A DNA stretch of 64,000 nucleotides from Thioclava sp. SK-1 (GCF_001705665.1 NZ_MDHA01000025.1:124001-188000); one strand, 5' to 3'; shown: positions 45,153 through 56,313, counted from the first letter of the stretch. Notes: generated from the letters alone by a model not told the origin. A program made the numbers and translations.

Positions 45153-45194
45153 GCGTGCCTTACGGGCGCGACCGCTCGGAGGTAGACAGCGCCC
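45143..45194 (+). promoter_or_regulatory. Mutually exclusive hairpins of the leuA attenuator
   Basis: Hairpin A: CCTCC(tct)GAGCG (45143-45155) pairs with CGCTCGGAGG (45173-45182); its 5' arm overlaps the Leu codons. Hairpin B: GGGCGC (45164-45169) with GCGCCC (45189-45194). The two interlock and cannot form together. No T run follows B, so the mechanism may differ from classic intrinsic termination. Confidence 0.65.
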
Positions 45195-45270
45195 ATTCCC
45201 CGGATCTCCACGCGATTGCTGGAATCTGGTGTCCAATCACGCTAAGAGCCCGACGTAAGGAATTTCCAAA

Positions 45271-46842
45271 ATGGCTGCGAACATGACCGACACATCCCGC
45301 GTATTGATTTTTGACACAACCCTGCGTGATGGCGAACAATCGCCCGGCGCCACCATGACCCATGCTGAAAAGCTGGAAATCGCCACGCTGCTGGATGACA
45401 TGGGCGTTGATGTAATCGAAGCAGGCTTTCCGATCGCATCCGAGGGCGATTTCGCCGCTGTCTCTGAAATCGCAAAAAATTCTAAGAATTCGGTGATCTG
45501 TGGACTAAGCCGCGCCAATTTCAAAGATATCGACCGCTGCTGGGAGGCGGTTAAACACGCCGCCAAACCACGGATCCACACATTCATCGGCACCTCGCCC
45601 AGCCACCGCGAAATTACCAAGCTGACACAAGAAGAAATGATCGAGCGGATCCACGAGACCGTGACCCATGCGCGCAACCTGTGTGAAGATGTGCAATGGT
45701 CCGCAATGGATGCGATCAGGACAGAGCGCGACTATCTGGCCCGTGTGGTGGAATGTGCGATCAAAGCCGGCGCGACGACGATCAATATCCCTGATACGGT
45801 CGGCTATACGCTGCCCGAAGAATCGGCCGAGATTATCCGCGAACTGGTGGAACGTGTCCCCGGTGCAGATCAGGTGATCTTCGCAACCCATTGCCACAAC
45901 GACCTTGGCATGGCGACCGCGAATTCCTTGGCCGCGGTCAATGCGGGCGCACGCCAGATCGAATGCACAATCAATGGCTTGGGCGAACGTGCCGGGAATA
46001 CCGCCTTGGAAGAGGTCGTGATGGCCATGCGTGTGCGCCGCGATCTGATGCCCTATGCCACCCAGATCGATACGACCAAGATCATGAACTTGTCGCGCCG
46101 CGTCGCGCAGGTTTCAGGTTTTCCTGTGCAGTTTAACAAAGCCATCGTCGGCAAAAACGCATTCTTGCATGAATCCGGCATTCACCAGGACGGCGTTTTG
46201 AAAAATGTCGAGACATTTGAAATCATGCGCCCCTCCGATATCGGCATCACCGATAGCAATATCGCGATGGGCAAACATTCAGGCCGTGCCGCGCTGCGCT
46301 CCAAGCTGAAAGATCTGGGCTATGAGCTGGCCGACAACCAGCTGCAAGATGTGTTCGTGCGCTTCAAGGCGTTGGCGGATCGCAAAAAAGAGGTCTATGA
46401 CGAAGATATCATCGCCTTGATGACCGACAGCGCCGCGAACACTGGCGAAGATCAGTTGCAGGTGAAAAAGCTGCGTGTCATCTGTGGCACCGGCGGTCAG
46501 GAAGCCGCCCTGACCATGAGCGTTGGTGGCGAAGAAATTTCCGCCACATGTGAAGGCGACGGCCCTGTCGATGCCTGCTTTAACGCCGTCAAAGAAATCT
46601 TTCCGCATGGCGCCCGGTTGAAGCTGTATCAGGTGCAAGCTGTCACCGATGGCACCGATGCGCAGGCCACTGTTTCGGTTCGTCTGGAAGAAGATGGCCG
46701 TATCGTCACCGGGTCGGCGGCCGATACAGATACCATCCTTGCCTCGGTCAAAGCCTATGTTGGGGCGTTGAACCGCCTGATCGTGCGGCGCACAAAAACC
46801 GCACCCGACGCAGATATGAAAACGGTCTCTTTCAAAGAGTAA
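45271..46842 (+). CDS. leuA: 2-isopropylmalate synthase
   Basis: 523 residues. FDTTLRDGEQSPGATM, the HCHNDLGMATAN metal site, HESGIHQDGVLKN and a C-terminal regulatory (LeuA dimer) domain with VQAVTDGTDAQATVSVRLE. First committed step of leucine synthesis, probably feedback-inhibited. AAGGA precedes ATG 45271. Controlled by the leader described above. Confidence 0.97.
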   Translation: MAANMTDTSRVLIFDTTLRDGEQSPGATMTHAEKLEIATLLDDMGVDVIEAGFPIASEGDFAAVSEIAKNSKNSVICGLSRANFKDIDRCWEAVKHAAKPRIHTFIGTSPSHREITKLTQEEMIERIHETVTHARNLCEDVQWSAMDAIRTERDYLARVVECAIKAGATTINIPDTVGYTLPEESAEIIRELVERVPGADQVIFATHCHNDLGMATANSLAAVNAGARQIECTINGLGERAGNTALEEVVMAMRVRRDLMPYATQIDTTKIMNLSRRVAQVSGFPVQFNKAIVGKNAFLHESGIHQDGVLKNVETFEIMRPSDIGITDSNIAMGKHSGRAALRSKLKDLGYELADNQLQDVFVRFKALADRKKEVYDEDIIALMTDSAANTGEDQLQVKKLRVICGTGGQEAALTMSVGGEEISATCEGDGPVDACFNAVKEIFPHGARLKLYQVQAVTDGTDAQATVSVRLEEDGRIVTGSAADTDTILASVKAYVGALNRLIVRRTKTAPDADMKTVSFKE

Positions 46843-46863
46843 CGAGACCGTTTCCATGACATC

Positions 46864-46891
46864 AAAGCGGCCCAAACCGGGCCGCTTTTTT
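46864..46891 (+). terminator. Terminator after leuA
   Basis: AAGCGGCCC / GGGCCGCTT stem followed by TTTTTT, 22 bases after the leuA stop. Confidence 0.92.
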
Positions 46892-48285
<1,394 letters not shown>

Positions 48286-48312
48286 GCGCGTAACCTTACA
48301 TTTCGTGAAGAC

Positions 48313-48349
48313 AAACGGGCGTCAGACGCGTTGAGCGGGACGCCCGTTT
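48313..48349 (+). terminator. Hairpin between mreB and mreC
   Basis: Perfect 11-bp stem AAACGGGCGTC / GACGCCCGTTT with a 15-base loop, 27 bases after the mreB stop. Only a short T run follows, so termination is probably partial. Confidence 0.7.
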
Positions 48350-48406
48350 CAGTGTATAGGGGCGTCTAACCCCAAATAAGAAACCCAATTCCTGACGGAG
48401 GCGTAA

Positions 48407-49303
48407 GTGGCGCGCGACCGCGATGACGAGGACTATTTCGGCCCCCTGCGCCGCATTTTCATCGCGATCATCGCGATGGTTCTGGCCGTAACCGTCATTG
48501 TCTGGCGGATTGACAGCCCCCGGGTTGAACGTTTGCGCATCGCTTTCATCGACCGGTTTGTTCCCAGTTTTGATTGGGCAATGGTGCCGGTGACCAAAAC
48601 GTTGAACATGGTCGAAGGATTTCAATCCTACGCCAGGATTTACGAACAAAACCAAGACCTTCGGCGCGAATTGCAACAGATGAAGGCCTGGAAAGAGGCC
48701 GCGGTGCAGCTGGAGCAAGAGAACGCCAAGCTTCTGGCACAAAATCAGGTGCGACTGGATCCGAAATTGACAACCGTCTCGGGCGTAGTGCTTGCTGACA
48801 GCGGCTCACCGTTCCGCCAATCAGTGCTGCTGAATGTGGGGTCTCGCGATGGGATCGTGGATGGCTGGGCCACGATGGACGGGCTGGGCCTGGTTGGGCG
48901 CATCTCTGGCGTGGGGAAGACCACGTCCCGCGTGGTGCTGCTGACCGATTCGTCCAGCCGTATCCCGGTGACCTTGCAGCCTTCTGGGCAAAAAGCGATC
49001 CTGTCTGGCGATAATTCGGCCTTTCCGCCGATTGATTTCGTCGAACATCCCGAACAGGTGCGCCCCGGTGACCGCGTTGTCAGCTCGGGTGATGGCGGGG
49101 TGTTCCCATCGGGATTGCTGGTCGGGCAGGTGATGGAATCCAATGGCCGGCTGCGTGTGCGCCTGTCTGCGGATTATGAACGGCTGGATTTTCTGCGCGT
49201 ATTGCGGTCGCACCCGCATGAGCTGCTGCTGGATGTCGGTCCGCTGATACCGCCGCCCGATACCGCCGACACAGTTGCAACAGCGGAAAAACCCGATGGT
49301 TGA
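48407..49303 (+). CDS. mreC: Rod shape-determining protein MreC
   Basis: 298 residues, GTG start with GGAGGCG upstream. One N-terminal membrane span (IFIAIIAMVLAVTVIVW), a coiled coil (about 75-110, QNQDLRRELQQMKAWKEAAVQ) and a periplasmic beta domain (GRISGVGKTTSRVVLLTD, VRPGDRVVSSGDGGVFPSGL). Links MreB to PBP2 and RodA in the elongasome. Stop overlaps mreD. Confidence 0.95.
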   Translation: MARDRDDEDYFGPLRRIFIAIIAMVLAVTVIVWRIDSPRVERLRIAFIDRFVPSFDWAMVPVTKTLNMVEGFQSYARIYEQNQDLRRELQQMKAWKEAAVQLEQENAKLLAQNQVRLDPKLTTVSGVVLADSGSPFRQSVLLNVGSRDGIVDGWATMDGLGLVGRISGVGKTTSRVVLLTDSSSRIPVTLQPSGQKAILSGDNSAFPPIDFVEHPEQVRPGDRVVSSGDGGVFPSGLLVGQVMESNGRLRVRLSADYERLDFLRVLRSHPHELLLDVGPLIPPPDTADTVATAEKPDG

Positions 49304-49835
49304 TCCACTGACCCGTCGCATATGGGGCTATCGTAGCCTGTTCATCGGCATCGCGCTGATCATCATCTTTTTGCGCCTGTTGCCGATCTCACCAACCTAT
49401 CATGGCATTCCCGGGCCGGATCTGACACTTGCCTTGACCCTGGCATGGGTGCAGCGCCGTCCCGATTATGTGCCCGCGTTTTTGATTGTCACCATGTTTT
49501 TTCTGGACGATCTGACGTTTTGGCGCACGCCTGGGTTGTGGACTTTGATCGTTCTGGGCGCCACCGAATGGCTGCGGGCCCGCGAACACAGCCTGCGCGA
49601 AATGTCACTGCTGACAGAGCTGGCGATGGTTGGCATGATATTGGTTGCGATGGTGATGTTGAACAGGCTTGCGCTGGGGGTGATGATGGTCGAACAGCCT
49701 CAGCTGGGGCGCGAATTGTTACAGGCCCTGACCACCTTGGCCGCATACCCTTTTGTTTTGGCGCTGTCCCATCTGGGCTTTGGTTTGCGCCGTGCCGTGC
49801 CGGGCGAGGTCGATGACCTTGGCCACCGGATCTAA
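49296..49835 (+). CDS. mreD: Rod shape-determining protein MreD
   Basis: 179 residues, about five membrane spans (SLFIGIALIIIFLRLLPI, PDLTLALTLAWV, AMVGMILVAMVMLNRLALG and others). The ATG inside the end of mreC gives a short overlap. Inner-membrane elongasome component. Confidence 0.88.
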   Translation: MVDPLTRRIWGYRSLFIGIALIIIFLRLLPISPTYHGIPGPDLTLALTLAWVQRRPDYVPAFLIVTMFFLDDLTFWRTPGLWTLIVLGATEWLRAREHSLREMSLLTELAMVGMILVAMVMLNRLALGVMMVEQPQLGRELLQALTTLAAYPFVLALSHLGFGLRRAVPGEVDDLGHRI

Positions 49836-49870
49836 GCCATATCTGACCGGCGATTGCCAAGGAGGATGCC

Positions 49871-51817
49871 ATGAAACAGACAGAGCGCACCGTTCGCGAA
49901 AGCCAGATCCGCATCACGCGGCGCGGCCTTATGTTGGGCGGCATTCAGGCGGCGGTGATCGGCACCTTGGCGATGCGCATGCGCAAGATGCAGCTGGAAG
50001 AGGCGGATAATTACCGGATGCTGGCCGAAGGCAATTCGGTCAAAATTCGTTTGATCCCGCCTGCGCGTGGCCTGATCTATGATCGCAATGGCGTGCTATT
50101 GGCAGGAAATGAACAGAATTACCGTATTACCATCACGCGCGAGGACACCGAAGATCTGGAAAAGGTCATTTCCGATCTGCGCCGTTTGATCCCGATGACC
50201 CCGGCACAGGCCGAAGAGATGCTGGAAGAACTGCGCAAACGCCCGCCCACCGTGCCGGTGACCGTCGCAGACCGTGTAACATGGGAAGAATTCTCCCGCG
50301 TGGCGGTAAACGCCCCTGCCCTGCCCGGCGTTACGCCAGAGGTAGGATTGTCACGGATTTATCCGCGCGGCGATGATTGCGCGCATATTCTGGGCTATGT
50401 CGGGCCGGTCTCGGATTACGACCTGTCAAAGATCGAAAACCCGGATCCACTGTTGATGATCCCGAAATTTCAGCTTGGCAAATTGGGCGTTGAGGCAAAG
50501 CTGGAAGATGATCTGCGCGGCAAAGCCGGGCAGCGTCGCGTCGAGGTCAACTCCGCCGGGCGCGAGATGCGTGAGCTGGGCCGCCGCGAGGGCACACCGG
50601 GAGAAAATGTCCAGCTGACGATTGATTATCAGCTGCAAAACTTCTGCCTTAAACGGCTGGGCGATGAATCTGCCGCGGTGGTCGTGATGGATGTCACTAA
50701 TGGCGATGTGCTGGCCTGTTCTTCGGCGCCCAGCTTTGATGCCAATCTGTTTGTGCGCGGAATTTCAGTAAAAGATTACCGCGAATTGACGCAAGACGAT
50801 CACCGCCCATTGGCCGATAAATCGGTGCAAGGCCTGTATCCGCCCGGCTCGACCTATAAAATGGTCACCGCGCTTGCCGCGCTGGAAGAAGGGTTGGTGA
50901 CGCCCGAAGAAACCATATATTGCCGTGGTTTTAGCGAGATCGCCGGGCGTCGGTTCCATTGCTGGAAGCGCGCGGGCCACGGATATTTGAACCTGTCGCA
51001 AAGCCTAGAACAATCTTGCGACTGTTATTATTACGAGCTGTCTCAACGGGTTGGGATTGATAAAACCAGTGCGATGGCGCAGCGCCTGGGCCTTGGTATT
51101 CGCCCTGACTTGCCGATGTCGGCGGTGCAAGAGGGGTTGGCACCGACGAAGGACTGGAAGCGCAGCCGATACGGTCAGGAATGGCTGATCGGGGATACGA
51201 TCAACGCCTCGATCGGTCAGGGATATGTGCTGGCTTCACCGATGCATCTTGCGATTATGACGGCGCGTCTGGCTTCGGGCAAAGCCTTGCAGCCCAATCT
51301 GATACGCAGCGAAAACGGCGTGGAGACACCGCGCCCTGAAGCTGCCCCCTTGGGCGTGCGTCCTGAAAATCTGACCTATGTCCGGCGTGGGATGAATGCG
51401 GTCGTCAATGGGCGCCATGCGACCGCAGGACGTTCCAAAATCGCGAAGGCAGAGTGGAAAATGGCGGGCAAAACCGGCACCAGTCAGGTCCGCAACATTA
51501 CCGCCGCCGAACGTGCACGCGGCGTGATTTCCAACAGCCAACTGCCCTGGAACCGGCGCGATCACGCGTTATTTGTCTGCTATGCCCCCGTTGATAACCC
51601 GAAATATGCCGTTTCCGTGGTGGTGGAGCATGGCTCAGGCGGATCAACCGCTGCCGCGCCGATTGGCCGCGATGTAATGCTCTTTGCTCTGGCGGGCGGC
51701 AAACCTCCGATGGATGCTTATCCGTCCAGCCAGCGCGGGCGTATCCAAACCATGTATGAAGAATTGGATTTGGTGGATCCCGCCACGGTCCAAAACGCCG
51801 GGACCAGCCGCGCATGA
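49871..51817 (+). CDS. mrdA: Penicillin-binding protein 2, peptidoglycan transpeptidase
   Basis: 648 residues. N-terminal membrane anchor (LMLGGIQAAVIGTLA), pedestal domain with ARGLIYDRNGVLLA, transpeptidase motifs PPGSTYKM (SxxK), SCD and KTGTSQ (KTG). Cross-links peptidoglycan during elongation. AAGGAGG upstream; stop overlaps rodA by four bases. Confidence 0.97.
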   Translation: MKQTERTVRESQIRITRRGLMLGGIQAAVIGTLAMRMRKMQLEEADNYRMLAEGNSVKIRLIPPARGLIYDRNGVLLAGNEQNYRITITREDTEDLEKVISDLRRLIPMTPAQAEEMLEELRKRPPTVPVTVADRVTWEEFSRVAVNAPALPGVTPEVGLSRIYPRGDDCAHILGYVGPVSDYDLSKIENPDPLLMIPKFQLGKLGVEAKLEDDLRGKAGQRRVEVNSAGREMRELGRREGTPGENVQLTIDYQLQNFCLKRLGDESAAVVVMDVTNGDVLACSSAPSFDANLFVRGISVKDYRELTQDDHRPLADKSVQGLYPPGSTYKMVTALAALEEGLVTPEETIYCRGFSEIAGRRFHCWKRAGHGYLNLSQSLEQSCDCYYYELSQRVGIDKTSAMAQRLGLGIRPDLPMSAVQEGLAPTKDWKRSRYGQEWLIGDTINASIGQGYVLASPMHLAIMTARLASGKALQPNLIRSENGVETPRPEAAPLGVRPENLTYVRRGMNAVVNGRHATAGRSKIAKAEWKMAGKTGTSQVRNITAAERARGVISNSQLPWNRRDHALFVCYAPVDNPKYAVSVVVEHGSGGSTAAAPIGRDVMLFALAGGKPPMDAYPSSQRGRIQTMYEELDLVDPATVQNAGTSRA

Positions 51818-52953
51818 GCTATCTTGAATCCAATCTGAAACAAGTCCCGACCGGGATGCGCAAAATTTTGTTCATCAACTGGCCGTTGGTGATTTTATTG
51901 TCGGCTGTCGCTTCGGTCGGTTTTCTGATGTTGTATTCCGTCGCAGGCGGCACATTGGAAACCTGGTCCGAGCCGCAGATGAAACGCTTTGGCGTGGGGA
52001 TGGCCGCGATGTTCGCTGTGGCTTTCACACCAATCTGGTTCTGGCGCAATATCTCGGCCTTGGTCTATCTAGTGGCGCTTGTCCTGCTATTGGCAGTGGA
52101 ATTTTTCGGCGCCATCGGGATGGGGGCGCAACGCTGGCTAGAGCTGGGACCGATCCGCGTGCAGCCTTCCGAATTGATGAAGATCGCCATCGTTATGCTG
52201 TTGGCGGCCTATTACGACTGGTTGGATGTCGATAAGGTCTCGCGCCCGATTTGGGTATTATTGCCGGTGGTGCTGATCCTGGTGCCAACATTTTTGGTGC
52301 TGATGCAGCCCGATCTGGGCACGGCGGTGTTATTGGTTCTGGGCGGCGGGCTGGTGATGTTCGCCGCCGGGGTCAGCCTGTGGTATTTCGGGACGGTCAT
52401 CGCGATTGTCGTCGCGCTGGTCTTTGCCGTTCTGGAAAGCCGTGGCACAGATTGGCAATTGCTGCATGATTACCAATATCGCCGGATTGATACGTTCGTT
52501 GACCCTGCCGCCGATCCGTTGGGTGCGGGATATAACATCACGCAGGCTCAGATCGCGCTGGGGTCAGGCGGGTGGAACGGCCGCGGCTTTATGCAAGGCA
52601 CGCAATCACGGTTGAACTTCTTGCCTGAGAAACACACCGACTTTATCTTTACCACCCTGGCCGAGGAGTTTGGCTTTATCGGCGCGTCATCGTTGCTGCT
52701 GCTGTATGCTGGGATTTTGGCCTTTTGCATTCATGCGGCCGTCACGAATAAAGACAGGTTTTCATCGCTGTTAACGCTTGGGATCGCGGGCACGTTCTTT
52801 TTGTTCTTTGGAATTAACATGGCGATGGTCATGGGGTTGATGCCTGTCGTGGGGGTGCCCTTGCCGCTCGTGTCATACGGGGGTACGGCTATGATGATTT
52901 TACTGGCTGCATTCGGGCTGGTGCAATCGGCCCATATCCATCGCCCGCGCTAG
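51814..52953 (+). CDS. rodA: Peptidoglycan glycosyltransferase RodA (SEDS family)
   Basis: 379 residues, about ten spans. SEDS signatures: GAQRWLELGPIRVQPSELMKI, LVLMQPDLGTAVLLV, ALGSGGWNGRGFMQGTQS, PEKHTDFIFTTLAEEFGF and GVPLPLVSYGGTAMM. Polymerises glycan strands with PBP2. Last gene of the operon. Confidence 0.97.
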   Translation: MSYLESNLKQVPTGMRKILFINWPLVILLSAVASVGFLMLYSVAGGTLETWSEPQMKRFGVGMAAMFAVAFTPIWFWRNISALVYLVALVLLLAVEFFGAIGMGAQRWLELGPIRVQPSELMKIAIVMLLAAYYDWLDVDKVSRPIWVLLPVVLILVPTFLVLMQPDLGTAVLLVLGGGLVMFAAGVSLWYFGTVIAIVVALVFAVLESRGTDWQLLHDYQYRRIDTFVDPAADPLGAGYNITQAQIALGSGGWNGRGFMQGTQSRLNFLPEKHTDFIFTTLAEEFGFIGASSLLLLYAGILAFCIHAAVTNKDRFSSLLTLGIAGTFFLFFGINMAMVMGLMPVVGVPLPLVSYGGTAMMILLAAFGLVQSAHIHRPR

Positions 52954-52987
52954 GCTTCGCCGGGCACAGTCCCTGTTAGGAGTTCCC

Positions 52988-53938
52988 ATGATCCAGATCC
53001 TGTTCAACGCCCCCACCGCCGATTGGGACGATTACGCAGCACCCCTGTCCAAGGCGCTGCACGAAAAGGGGATCACGGCAACAATCCACCGTCCGTGGGA
53101 TCAGCCCGCGCCCGATTTCGCGGCGATTGATTATGTGATTTACAATCCACGCGGCCCGGTACAGGATTTTGCGGCATTCACTTCGGCCAAGGCGGTGTTG
53201 TCGCTTTGGGCGGGGGTTGAAAAAATCGTTGGTAACAACAGCCTGACGCAGCCGCTGTGTCGAATGGTCGATGACGGGCTAGAGCTGGGAATGGTGCAAT
53301 GGGTGGCCGGTCATACGCTGCGCCACCATTTGGACATTGATTTCTACCTGTCGCATCAAGACGGCGTTTGGCGGCAAGGCCAAATTCAGCCTCCACTGCC
53401 ACAAGATCGCACGGTTGCGGTTTTGGGCCTTGGTGCATTGGGGGCAGCTTGTGCCCGCCAGCTGGCAGGTTTGGGCTTTCGTGTTCTGGGCTGGAGCCGG
53501 TCCCAAAAATCCATTGAAGGTGTCGAATGTCACTTTGGCAACGAAGGGCTGCGTGATGTTCTGGCACAGGCCGAGATCTTAGCGACGATCTTGCCAGACA
53601 CTCCGGCAACAACTGATCTTTTGAACGCGCAGACCTTGGCATTGATGCCCAAAGGTGCGGTGATCTTGAACCCTGGGCGGGGCACTGTGTTGGTGGAACA
53701 GGATCTGATCGCCGCGCTGGACACGGGCCAGGTCGGCCATGCCACATTGGATGTATTCCGCACCGAACCCGTGCCCGCCGATCATCCGTTCTGGTCACAT
53801 CCCAACATCACGGTCACGCCCCATATCGCTGCAGAAACCCGGCCGCTGACCGCAGCACGGGTGATTGCGGAAAACATCCATCGCGGTGAAACCGGACAGC
53901 CCTTCATTCACCGCGTTGACCGCAGCCGCGGCTATTGA
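52988..53938 (+). CDS. ghrA: Glyoxylate/hydroxypyruvate reductase A
   Basis: 316 residues, D-2-hydroxyacid dehydrogenase family. NAD(P) motif LGLGALGAACARQLAGLGF, then GRSQ-like WSRSQ suggesting NADPH, and C-terminal GRGTVLVEQDL, DVFRTEPVPADHPFWSHPN and HIAAET with the catalytic His. GTTAGGAG precedes the ATG. Its end overlaps the MATE gene on the other strand by seven bases. Confidence 0.92.
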   Translation: MIQILFNAPTADWDDYAAPLSKALHEKGITATIHRPWDQPAPDFAAIDYVIYNPRGPVQDFAAFTSAKAVLSLWAGVEKIVGNNSLTQPLCRMVDDGLELGMVQWVAGHTLRHHLDIDFYLSHQDGVWRQGQIQPPLPQDRTVAVLGLGALGAACARQLAGLGFRVLGWSRSQKSIEGVECHFGNEGLRDVLAQAEILATILPDTPATTDLLNAQTLALMPKGAVILNPGRGTVLVEQDLIAALDTGQVGHATLDVFRTEPVPADHPFWSHPNITVTPHIAAETRPLTAARVIAENIHRGETGQPFIHRVDRSRGY

Positions 53939-55281
53939 CCGGCCGCGCGGGCGGCGGCTTCGACCCGGGGATACAGCCACCCCATCGCCAGCCCGCGCAC
54001 CGCATTCAACACCATCAGCGCCGCCCAAAGCCCGTGGTTGCCCCAGAACATTGGCAAGACATAGACCGCAACGCCATAAATCCCCACGCAGACAAGCATG
54101 GCATTGCGCATCTCTCGGGTCAGGGTCGCGCCGATGAACACCCCATCCAGCATATAGCTTGCCACGCTGAGCAAAGGCGCGGCGACCAGCCACGGTAAGT
54201 AGCGGCGCGCGCTGTCTTGCACCTGCGGGTCACTGGCCATCAGTGCGATGGTCTGCGGTCCGGCAAGGGCAAATACCACGCCCAGGATAAGGGCAGCCCC
54301 GATCCCCCATTGTGCGGGCACCCATGCCGCCCGGCGCAACTGCACAATGGATTTTGCGCCAAATGCCTGCCCCACAAGGGATTCTGTCGCAAAGGCAAAC
54401 CCATCAAGCGCAAAGGATGTGATCATCAGGAATTGCAGCAAGACCTGATTGGCCGCCAATTGCACATCGCCCTGCCGCGCGGCCAGGAACATGAAGCTGG
54501 TGAAGCTTAGCTGCAACAGAACAGAGCGGATCATGATGTCGCCATTGATCTGCGCCATCCGTATCAGCTTTGCCCGGTCAAAGATGCGTGCCACCACAGC
54601 TGCGCCCAAGGCCCGCATCGGGCCAAAAGCATCGCGTACGCACCAAAACCCAATGGCTGCGCCGATGATCTCGGCGATCAATGTCGCGCTGGCCACACCT
54701 TCCACACCCCAGCCCAACTGCAGTACGAAGACAAGATCAAGCGCGACATTGACCGCATTCATCGTCAATTGCAGCACCAAAACTGCCTGCGTCCGCTCCA
54801 GCGCGATCAGCCACCCTGTCAGCGCATAAAGCGCGATCGTCAACGGCGCGCCCCAGATGCGGATCGCCAGATAGCTGCGCGCCAGGCCTTCGACCTCTGC
54901 GCTGGCGGGGGCGATATGAAAGGCTGCGGCAAACAGTGGCATCTGCAACAAGATCAATGCCAACCCGGCTGCACCTGCAATCAGCAAGGCACGCATCAAG
55001 GTCACACTGACCTCGGTGTGATCGCCCGCCCCATGTGCCTGTGCCACAAGCCCGGATGTGCCCATCCGCAAAAATCCAAAAATCCAATAGACCGAGGATA
55101 ATATTACCGTCGCAATGCCCACAGCCCCAATCGGGGCCGCCGCGCCCAGCTGGCCCACGACGCCTGTGTCCACCGCGCCAAGGATCGGCACCGTGGCATT
55201 GGACAGCACGATGGGTAATGCGATGCCTAAAACCCGACGATGGGTGATCGCCGTCCCCGCCCCCTGAACCATTGCCGCCAT
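53932..55281 (-). CDS. MATE family efflux transporter (DinF-like)
   Basis: 449 residues, 12 spans. Begins with LGIALPIVLSNATVPILGAVDTGVVGQLG, the typical DinF-branch N-terminus, and has two homologous halves (the second starting near LIRMAQINGDIMIRSVLLQLSF). Cation-coupled export of drugs or metabolites. Its start codon shares a base with the stop of the upstream thioesterase gene, so it is likely co-transcribed. Confidence 0.92.
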   Translation of the reverse strand: MAAMVQGAGTAITHRRVLGIALPIVLSNATVPILGAVDTGVVGQLGAAAPIGAVGIATVILSSVYWIFGFLRMGTSGLVAQAHGAGDHTEVSVTLMRALLIAGAAGLALILLQMPLFAAAFHIAPASAEVEGLARSYLAIRIWGAPLTIALYALTGWLIALERTQAVLVLQLTMNAVNVALDLVFVLQLGWGVEGVASATLIAEIIGAAIGFWCVRDAFGPMRALGAAVVARIFDRAKLIRMAQINGDIMIRSVLLQLSFTSFMFLAARQGDVQLAANQVLLQFLMITSFALDGFAFATESLVGQAFGAKSIVQLRRAAWVPAQWGIGAALILGVVFALAGPQTIALMASDPQVQDSARRYLPWLVAAPLLSVASYMLDGVFIGATLTREMRNAMLVCVGIYGVAVYVLPMFWGNHGLWAALMVLNAVRGLAMGWLYPRVEAAARAAGQ

Positions 55282-55790
55282 CAGAGCGTATCTACCGCGC
55301 TTTCAGGCATTAGGAAATGCCCCGTGGCCTGCGCGAAAAGACGCGTGCGATTGTCCTGCCATGCCTCCACATGGACCGACGCATAGCGCCGGCCAGACCG
55401 GTTGACCCGTGCCCGCGCATAGGCATCGCGCGGCAATCCGCCCCGCAGATAATCGACCGTAAAGTCAATTGTCTTGGGCATCAGAGGCAAGGGTGCATCG
55501 GCATGATCAATCAAACCGCCAGCCTCGATCTGGCCCCAATAGGTAGAAAAAGACAGTTCGATAATCGCAGTCACCTCCAAAAAGGCGGCAGTGGCACCCC
55601 CATGCAAGGCGCGCAGGGCATGATTGCCGATCAGGCTTTCATCAAAGGGTAAGATCCCTGTCAGCTCATCGCCGCGGCGATCGAAATGCACGCCCAGAAA
55701 TCCGATATAGGGCACGGCACTGACCAGGCGTTGCAAGGCAGCGTCGCGGCGTTGTTTCACCACTTGAACGGGTTCGACGGGGGCTCTCAT
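55281..55790 (-). CDS. PaaI-family hotdog thioesterase, copy 1
   Basis: 169 residues. VPYIGFLGVHFDRRGDELTGILPFDESLIGN, ALHGGATAAFLEVTAIIEL (the HGG-x4-E/D hotdog helix) and KTIDFTVDYLRGG. Acyl-CoA thioesterase, substrate unknown. Its start overlaps the stop of the second thioesterase by four bases. Confidence 0.88.
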   Translation of the reverse strand: MRAPVEPVQVVKQRRDAALQRLVSAVPYIGFLGVHFDRRGDELTGILPFDESLIGNHALRALHGGATAAFLEVTAIIELSFSTYWGQIEAGGLIDHADAPLPLMPKTIDFTVDYLRGGLPRDAYARARVNRSGRRYASVHVEAWQDNRTRLFAQATGHFLMPESAVDTL

Positions 55791-56236
55791 GATGCGCGCT
55801 CCACGGTAAAGGCACCGGTGGCAGTGGCCACGGGCAAATCCAGCCCTTCTTCGTCATGGGCTGTCGCCCGGATGAAAGCGACAGTCCGGGTCATGTGAAA
55901 CACGGTGGCGCGCGCGGTAATCACCTGGCCTGGCACGGCCGCACGCATGTAATCAATGCGCAGGTCGATCGTGGCGGTTGAAACCGGTGCCTCTGGATGG
56001 GCCATCACCGCCGCGCCAGAACATGTGTCCATCAGGGCCGACACGGCTCCTCCATGGATCACCCGCGTTTGCGGATCCCCGATCAGCTTCTCATTCCAGG
56101 GCATGACGATCCGAGCCTCCCCTTCGCCCAGATGCGCGACTTGCATTCCCAGGGTCCGCGCATGGGGCAGCGCATCGATGAAGTCGCGCGCGACGCGTAA
56201 GCGCAGCTCTTCATCACGTTTAGGTTGATCTGCCAT
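55787..56236 (-). CDS. PaaI-family hotdog thioesterase, copy 2
   Basis: 149 residues, MADQPKRDEELRLRV. HARTLGMQVAHLGEGEARIVMPWNEKL, VIHGGAVSALMDTCSGAAV and TIDLRIDYMRAAVPG match the family. About the same fold as the next gene; they are a divergent tandem pair. GGAGAG precedes ATG 56236; the longer frame to 56368 runs through the divergent promoter. Confidence 0.88.
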   Translation of the reverse strand: MADQPKRDEELRLRVARDFIDALPHARTLGMQVAHLGEGEARIVMPWNEKLIGDPQTRVIHGGAVSALMDTCSGAAVMAHPEAPVSTATIDLRIDYMRAAVPGQVITARATVFHMTRTVAFIRATAHDEEGLDLPVATATGAFTVERAS

Positions 56237-56313
56237 CGCGCTCTCCATTTCCTGTTCAGCGCGACTATCTATGTGCGAAGATGTCGGCGCAAGACTGCCA
56301 ATCATCCCAAACT

